This document shows positions 7,194-9,661 of a stretch of DNA of 9,661 bases, piece after piece. The notes below the pieces were generated by a model. It was not told the origin of the DNA, ran no database searches, and was given only the letters and a program-made list of their open reading frames with translations. The translations under genes and the position numbers were made by a program. This DNA comes from Bacteroidales bacterium (GTDB lineage: Bacteria > Bacteroidota > Bacteroidia > Bacteroidales > NBLH01): assembly GCA_029933755.1 (NCBI GenBank), contig JAOZNO010000094.1, positions 1 to 9,661 of the forward strand, written 5' to 3'. How positions within the stretch are numbered: position 1 is the stretch's first letter; each line of letters starts with the position of its first letter.

Positions 7194-7925
7194 ATGAAAG
7201 TAATTAATTCTGAATACGAAAAAAAAGTAAATCACGAACTAAGTTTATGGCAGAAAAAGATCATGCAAGAACCTTCTTTTTCAAGCAAGTTGGCAAAAGC
7301 TTTGCAAGAAAGATTAAATGGGCTAGTTCCGGACAAAATACATAAAGCAATTACTTTTGCCATTAAAAACATGGTAAAAGCAGTGCATACAGGTTCAGGA
7401 TTTATTACAAAAAGACTTTTAGAAGAATGCAGCTTTGAGGAAAGAGAAAAGTTAGTTAAGAAAAAACTAAGTTTTTATAAAAAGGCAGCTGTAACAAGTG
7501 GTGCAGGCACAGGAGCTGCTGGCATTTTTATTGGTTTGGCTGACTTTCCTATTCTTTTAAGTATAAAAATGAAATTCCTATTTGACGTAGCAAGTATTTA
7601 TGGTTATAATGTAAAAGATTATAAAGAACGTATATTCATTTTGTACATATTTCAATTAGCCTTTTCCAGCCACAAAAAGAAAATTGAATTATACAAAATT
7701 ATAGAAATATGGAGTTCTTATTCAGAACAACTTCCAAATAGTTCAGAAAATTTTGACTGGCAGTCTTTTCAACAAGAATATCGGGATTATATAGATTTGC
7801 CTAAAATGCTTCAGTTAATACCGGGTTTTGGTGCCATAGTAGGTGCATATGCAAATTACCAGTTTATGGAAAAACTAGCAACAACGGCCATTAATGCATA
7901 CAGAATGAGACGATTGAAATCTTGA
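7194..7925 (+). CDS. EcsC-family protein
   Basis: The 243-residue protein fits the EcsC family, named after the third gene of the B. subtilis ecs ABC-transporter operon; the molecular function is unknown. The first 100 residues are charged and helical (EKKVNHELSLWQKKIMQE at 9-26). A glycine-rich hydrophobic stretch follows at about 102-122 (GAGTGAAGIFIGLADFP), then an amphipathic region with KMKFLFDVASIYGY (125-138), and a second glycine-rich hydrophobic stretch near the end, LIPGFGAIVGAYANY (208-222), with a basic tail. This pattern of two Gly-rich patches is what I associate with the family and suggests membrane association rather than full secretion; there is no signal peptide. No ecsA/ecsB-like transporter genes are near. 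The gene is monocistronic, divergent from the sensor kinase and convergent with the STAS-like gene. Confidence 0.85.
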   Translation: MKVINSEYEKKVNHELSLWQKKIMQEPSFSSKLAKALQERLNGLVPDKIHKAITFAIKNMVKAVHTGSGFITKRLLEECSFEEREKLVKKKLSFYKKAAVTSGAGTGAAGIFIGLADFPILLSIKMKFLFDVASIYGYNVKDYKERIFILYIFQLAFSSHKKKIELYKIIEIWSSYSEQLPNSSENFDWQSFQQEYRDYIDLPKMLQLIPGFGAIVGAYANYQFMEKLATTAINAYRMRRLKS

Positions 7926-8229
7926 AAGCCTTTGTTTTAAATATTCTTGGGAGCTTAAAATTATATGCTATATATTAATATACAGGTAATTAGTTATTAG
8001 ACATTGGCAATTAAAAATAGATATTAATGGCTATGGTTTAAATGTTCTTTGATACTAATAATTATTCGTTTCATTCTAATTGACAGGCAATTAGAAATTC
8101 GTAATTAAAAATGTAGATCTATTATTTCAATTACTAGTGTACTAATTACTTGCTAAAAATAAGCAATATAGATATTAAAAAAATCCCAGACAATCTAAAC
8201 CAGAGCCTCTTGAAGTCAAAAGAAAGTGA
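7926..8229. other. Non-coding spacer between convergent genes
   Basis: This 304-base, very AT-rich spacer separates the stops of the EcsC-family gene and the STAS-like gene. Apart from the AATTA-rich repeat at 7986-8151 I see nothing in it: no open reading frame of note and no GC-rich hairpin with a T-tract, so the terminators of both genes are not evident. Confidence 0.6.
7986..8151. repeat. Degenerate AATTA-rich repeat pair
   Basis: Two partial copies are visible. Copy 1 (about 7999-8022) has GACATT then GGCAATTA (8006-8013) overlapping AATTAAAAAT (8009-8018) and then AGAT. Copy 2 (about 8081-8118) has GACA, GGCAATTA (8086-8093), an insert, AATTAAAAAT (8103-8112) and then TAGAT. Flanking words GTAATTAG (7986-7993) and AATTACTA (8129-8136), then ACTAATTACTT (8141-8151), are roughly complementary, giving a loose inverted frame. 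Similar AATTACTA words occur in other spacers at 2908, 3062 and 4310. Low complexity makes the exact borders uncertain. Confidence 0.45.
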
Positions 8230-8676
8230 TTATGCTGAAATTGCAAACTTTTCTTGAAGTTCTTTAATTTTCGAGTCTGATAACAACCACTCTTTTGCTT
8301 CTTCTTCTGTTTTAAAAGATTTCACCTTCACTTTATTTAATTCTGAATTAAAAATTAACTGATCAAATAAAATTTCAGTAATTTTATCTTTACTTTTTAT
8401 GTAAGCAAATTTTTCTACACCTGCATTTTTCATTACCGAATGTATCTCCCTGTAGAATAAACTTTCATTCCCCAAAATACGTTTGTAAACCAATTGCTCA
8501 AAATTAACAAATATAAGCTTTGGTTTGTATTCATTTATTGCAACTGAAGCCGACATAAATCGTTTTGCTATATTTTTAAAATGTAGTCGTGAACTTGCAT
8601 TTTTCCACTCCATATTAAAAACTGACAGTTCCTTATCGTACTGTAGTAATTGGTATTCATCAATATATAAAAGCAT
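8230..8676 (-). CDS. Hypothetical STAS-like protein
   Basis: No firm family can be assigned. The 148-residue soluble protein has no signal peptide and no membrane segment. Its layout resembles SpoIIAA/STAS-like proteins common in Bacteroidota: an opening strand and loop (LLYIDEYQLLQYDKELSVFN), a helix (about 32-48), the strand KPKLIFVNFEQL (51-62), a long helix, a further strand (KFAYIKS, 89-95), and a closing KSFKTEEEAKEWLL (119-132), which is like the FxxxxEAxxWL ending of many STAS/SEC14-type domains. Such proteins are often tied to stress or signalling, but that is not shown here. No partner gene adjoins it: it is convergent with the EcsC-family gene and has a 513-base gap upstream. I saw no TAnnTTTG box in front of it. 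Confidence 0.78.
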   Translation of the reverse strand: MLLYIDEYQLLQYDKELSVFNMEWKNASSRLHFKNIAKRFMSASVAINEYKPKLIFVNFEQLVYKRILGNESLFYREIHSVMKNAGVEKFAYIKSKDKITEILFDQLIFNSELNKVKVKSFKTEEEAKEWLLSDSKIKELQEKFAISA

Positions 8677-8731
8677 CTTTTAAGATTTAATAATTAAATA
8701 TAACTCCCACTTTTATATTAAGACACATGAG

Positions 8732-8748
8732 ATGGGTTTTACCCCCAT
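8732..8748 (-). other. Small hairpin in front of the STAS-like gene
   Basis: ATGGG (8732-8736) can pair with CCCAT (8744-8748) across a 7-base loop, with GACA (8722-8725) and TGTC (8749-8752) as a further, uneven outer pair. It lies 56 bases upstream of the STAS-like start, so it would fall in its leader or promoter. Only five contiguous pairs, so weakly supported. Confidence 0.25.
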
Positions 8749-8812
8749 TGTCAATTTACACTTTTTTTTATATTGAGACTAATCTAAAAATCCAAACTCT
8801 TATTTCACAGTA

Positions 8813-8885
8813 GCTAAGCGGGTTATAAACAGACAGAAATACAACATAATTTTTGTTGCTATTTATAGGATTACCTGCTAAGCGG
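8813..8885. repeat. GCTAAGCGG direct repeat
   Basis: The 9-mer GCTAAGCGG occurs exactly at 8813-8821 and 8877-8885, 64 bases apart. Inside, GGTTATAAA (8820-8828) is loosely mirrored by TTTATAGGATTACC (about 8862-8875). The pair is more GC-rich than its surroundings, which makes chance less likely than for the AT-rich words. Function unknown. Confidence 0.4.
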
Positions 8886-8920
8886 CTTTTCGCACCCTCT
8901 TTAGATGTTGGCTAAAAGCA

Positions 8921-8953
8921 AAAAAGGTTTGCAAATAAATTACAAACCTTTTT
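8921..8953 (-). terminator. Rho-independent terminator, probably for sufT
   Basis: A perfect 11-base stem, AAAAAGGTTTG (8921-8931) with CAAACCTTTTT (8943-8953), encloses an 11-base loop. On the minus strand it ends in six T residues, so it best serves the sufT transcript, about 240 bases downstream of the sufT stop. The stem is nearly symmetrical and could also stop plus-strand transcription. It leaves the palindrome at 9030-9080 inside the 3' untranslated part of the sufT message. Confidence 0.75.
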
Positions 8954-9029
8954 GGTATTTTTATAGTACTATACAGAGTCTATAATGTCTCACTTTTTAG
9001 TTTTTTTGGTATGTGGAACTTAGGTAGTA

Positions 9030-9080
9030 AGCAGTCCACAGTACGCTGTACCAATACAAAGTCTGCCTACTGGAGACTGT
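9030..9080. repeat. Imperfect palindrome built from CAGT/ACTG words, copy A
   Basis: The left arm (9030-9048) contains GCAGTCCACAGTACGC; the right arm (9062-9080) contains GCCTACTGGAGACTG. The right arm read in reverse complement (CAGTCTCCAGTAGGC) matches the left apart from one or two slips, so the stretch can fold into an imperfect hairpin. The same word set occurs at 9564-9629 on the other side of sufT. TACGCTGTAC in the left arm (9042-9051) recurs at 9149-9158. Confidence 0.55.
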
Positions 9081-9189
9081 TCCTGTTCCAAAATCGTAAA
9101 ATACTTAAAACAGCAAAACTTTGACTTTATCGCCAAATACTATATACTTACGCTGTACAAACAAATACAATTTATATTATAGCAACCAC

Positions 9190-9513
9190 CTACATCATAT
9201 CTAATGCGCCTTTCCCATCAGGTGTAACCATTTCCGGAGACCAGGTGGGTTCCCAAACTAATTGAATACTTACTTTTTCATCTTTGTAAAAGCGCTCAAT
9301 CGTTTGTTGTGCATTTGAAATAATTACATCGCCTAAAGGACATGCTGGTGTCGATAAGGTCATATCAACAGAAATTGACTCGCCTTTTTTGTAATCAATC
9401 CCATAAATTAAGCCCAAATCAACAATATTGATATTTATTTCAGGGTCAATAACTTCTTTTAATATTTCATTAATCTTAAATTCTTCGCTGTCTGAATCAA
9501 ATGTTTTTGCCAT
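9190..9513 (-). CDS. sufT: SufT-like Fe-S cluster assembly factor (DUF59/MIP18 family)
   Basis: Cytosolic one-domain protein of the DUF59/MIP18 family (relatives: SufT, PaaD, eukaryotic CIA2), which helps mature or deliver iron-sulfur clusters to target proteins. The 107 residues show VIDPEI (21-26), INIVDLGLIY (28-37), the conserved STPACPLG (54-61) with Cys58 as the likely cluster-linked cysteine, and a C-terminal WEPTWSPEMVTPDGK (87-101) typical of the SufT group. Start: the ATG lies just downstream of an A10 leader tract (9520-9529 on the plus strand as T), the A-rich type of start region common in this phylum. In many Bacteroidota the gene sits in or near the suf operon; here the upstream neighbour is outside the window and is separated by an intergenic palindrome, so operon membership cannot be judged. 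A terminator lies downstream at 8921-8953. Confidence 0.9.
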   Translation of the reverse strand: MAKTFDSDSEEFKINEILKEVIDPEININIVDLGLIYGIDYKKGESISVDMTLSTPACPLGDVIISNAQQTIERFYKDEKVSIQLVWEPTWSPEMVTPDGKGALDMM

Positions 9514-9563
9514 CTTGTATTTTTTTTTTAATAATTCTTAGAAATTGTTTTTTAATATGTAGA

Positions 9564-9629
9564 AGTCGGCAGTGAGCAGTATACACTTTACAGGTATCTC
9601 TATGGCTGCATACTGAAGACTGAGAACTG
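9564..9629. repeat. Imperfect palindrome built from CAGT/ACTG words, copy B
   Basis: The left arm (9564-9586) contains GGCAGTGAGCAGTATAC; the right arm (9606-9629) contains CTGCATACTGAAGACTG followed by AGAACTG. CAGT and CAGTAT on the left pair with ATACTG and ACTG on the right, with a three-base mismatch between them, around a loop of about 20 bases. It shares its word pattern with copy A (9030-9080) and lies 50 bases upstream of sufT, between sufT and the next minus-strand gene. Confidence 0.55.
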
Positions 9630-9631
9630 TT

Positions 9632-9661
9632 TTATAACTCTTCTGTTTTAACCTTATGTGT
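9632..9661 (-). CDS. Possible C-terminal end of an upstream gene
   Basis: On the minus strand the last ten codons before a TAA at 9632-9634 read THKVKTEEL, running off the right edge. The end-to-end placement with sufT and the charged tail are consistent with a real C-terminus, but ten codons cannot establish a gene and no family can be named. Confidence 0.3.
   Translation of the reverse strand, partial: THKVKTEEL

Larger units (their letters stand above)
8677..9189. other. Long non-coding spacer between STAS-like gene and sufT
   Basis: No reading frame here looks coding on either strand. It holds a small hairpin (8732-8748), a 9-base direct repeat GCTAAGCGG (8813-8821 and 8877-8885), a strong terminator (8921-8953), an imperfect palindrome (9030-9080), and a 10-base direct repeat TACGCTGTAC (9042-9051 and 9149-9158). 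The many short repeats suggest an old insertion or a decayed mobile sequence, but no transposase remnant is readable. Confidence 0.6.

Noticed and set aside
7194..8676. EcsC-family plus STAS-like pair as a toxin-antitoxin or defence module
   Set aside because: The genes are convergent, 304 bases apart, with no toxin, nuclease or antitoxin motif in either product.

Overview
The window looks like ordinary chromosome of a low-GC member of the Bacteroidota. The main evidence is the gene content: an FkbM methyltransferase, Dtd, a MazG-like pyrophosphohydrolase and a long-form DeoC in a row, a PAS hybrid histidine kinase and a stand-alone DUF59/SufT-type protein. Ribosome binding sites are A-rich or absent rather than GGAGG, and some spacers contain TAnnTTTG (-7) motifs typical of that phylum. 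No species can be named. I see no phage, transposase, CRISPR, tRNA or rRNA.

Layout. Positions 1-4267 hold five genes on the minus strand. In transcription order they are an FkbM-type methyltransferase, dtd, a MazG-like pyrophosphohydrolase, deoC and an NhaC-family antiporter whose 3' end runs off the left edge. Dtd, MazG and DeoC share a clean-up theme: they remove D-aminoacyl-tRNA, non-canonical nucleotides and deoxyribose phosphate. A divergent plus-strand gene (4445-4759) encodes a small membrane protein of no recognised family. It converges on a large minus-strand hybrid sensor kinase (4786-6996). Divergent from the kinase is an EcsC-family gene (7194-7925). This converges on a small STAS-like hypothetical gene (8230-8676, minus). 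After a 513-base non-coding stretch comes a sufT-like Fe-S assembly gene (9190-9513, minus), then what may be the last ten codons of another minus-strand gene at the right edge.

The spacers carry much of the unusual structure. There is an imperfect 26-base tandem repeat built on GTCATT (2846-2898), a doubled CGCAAAG word (2953-2967), a degenerate AATTA-rich repeat (7986-8151), and two related imperfect palindromes built from CAGT/ACTG words on either side of sufT (9030-9080 and 9564-9629). A clear rho-independent terminator lies at 8921-8953. These look like dispersed intergenic repeats of the genome, not a coding system.

I found no convincing new multi-gene system. The items most worth a second look are the paired palindromes around sufT, the four-cysteine cluster in the second PAS domain of the kinase, and the unrecognised small membrane protein.
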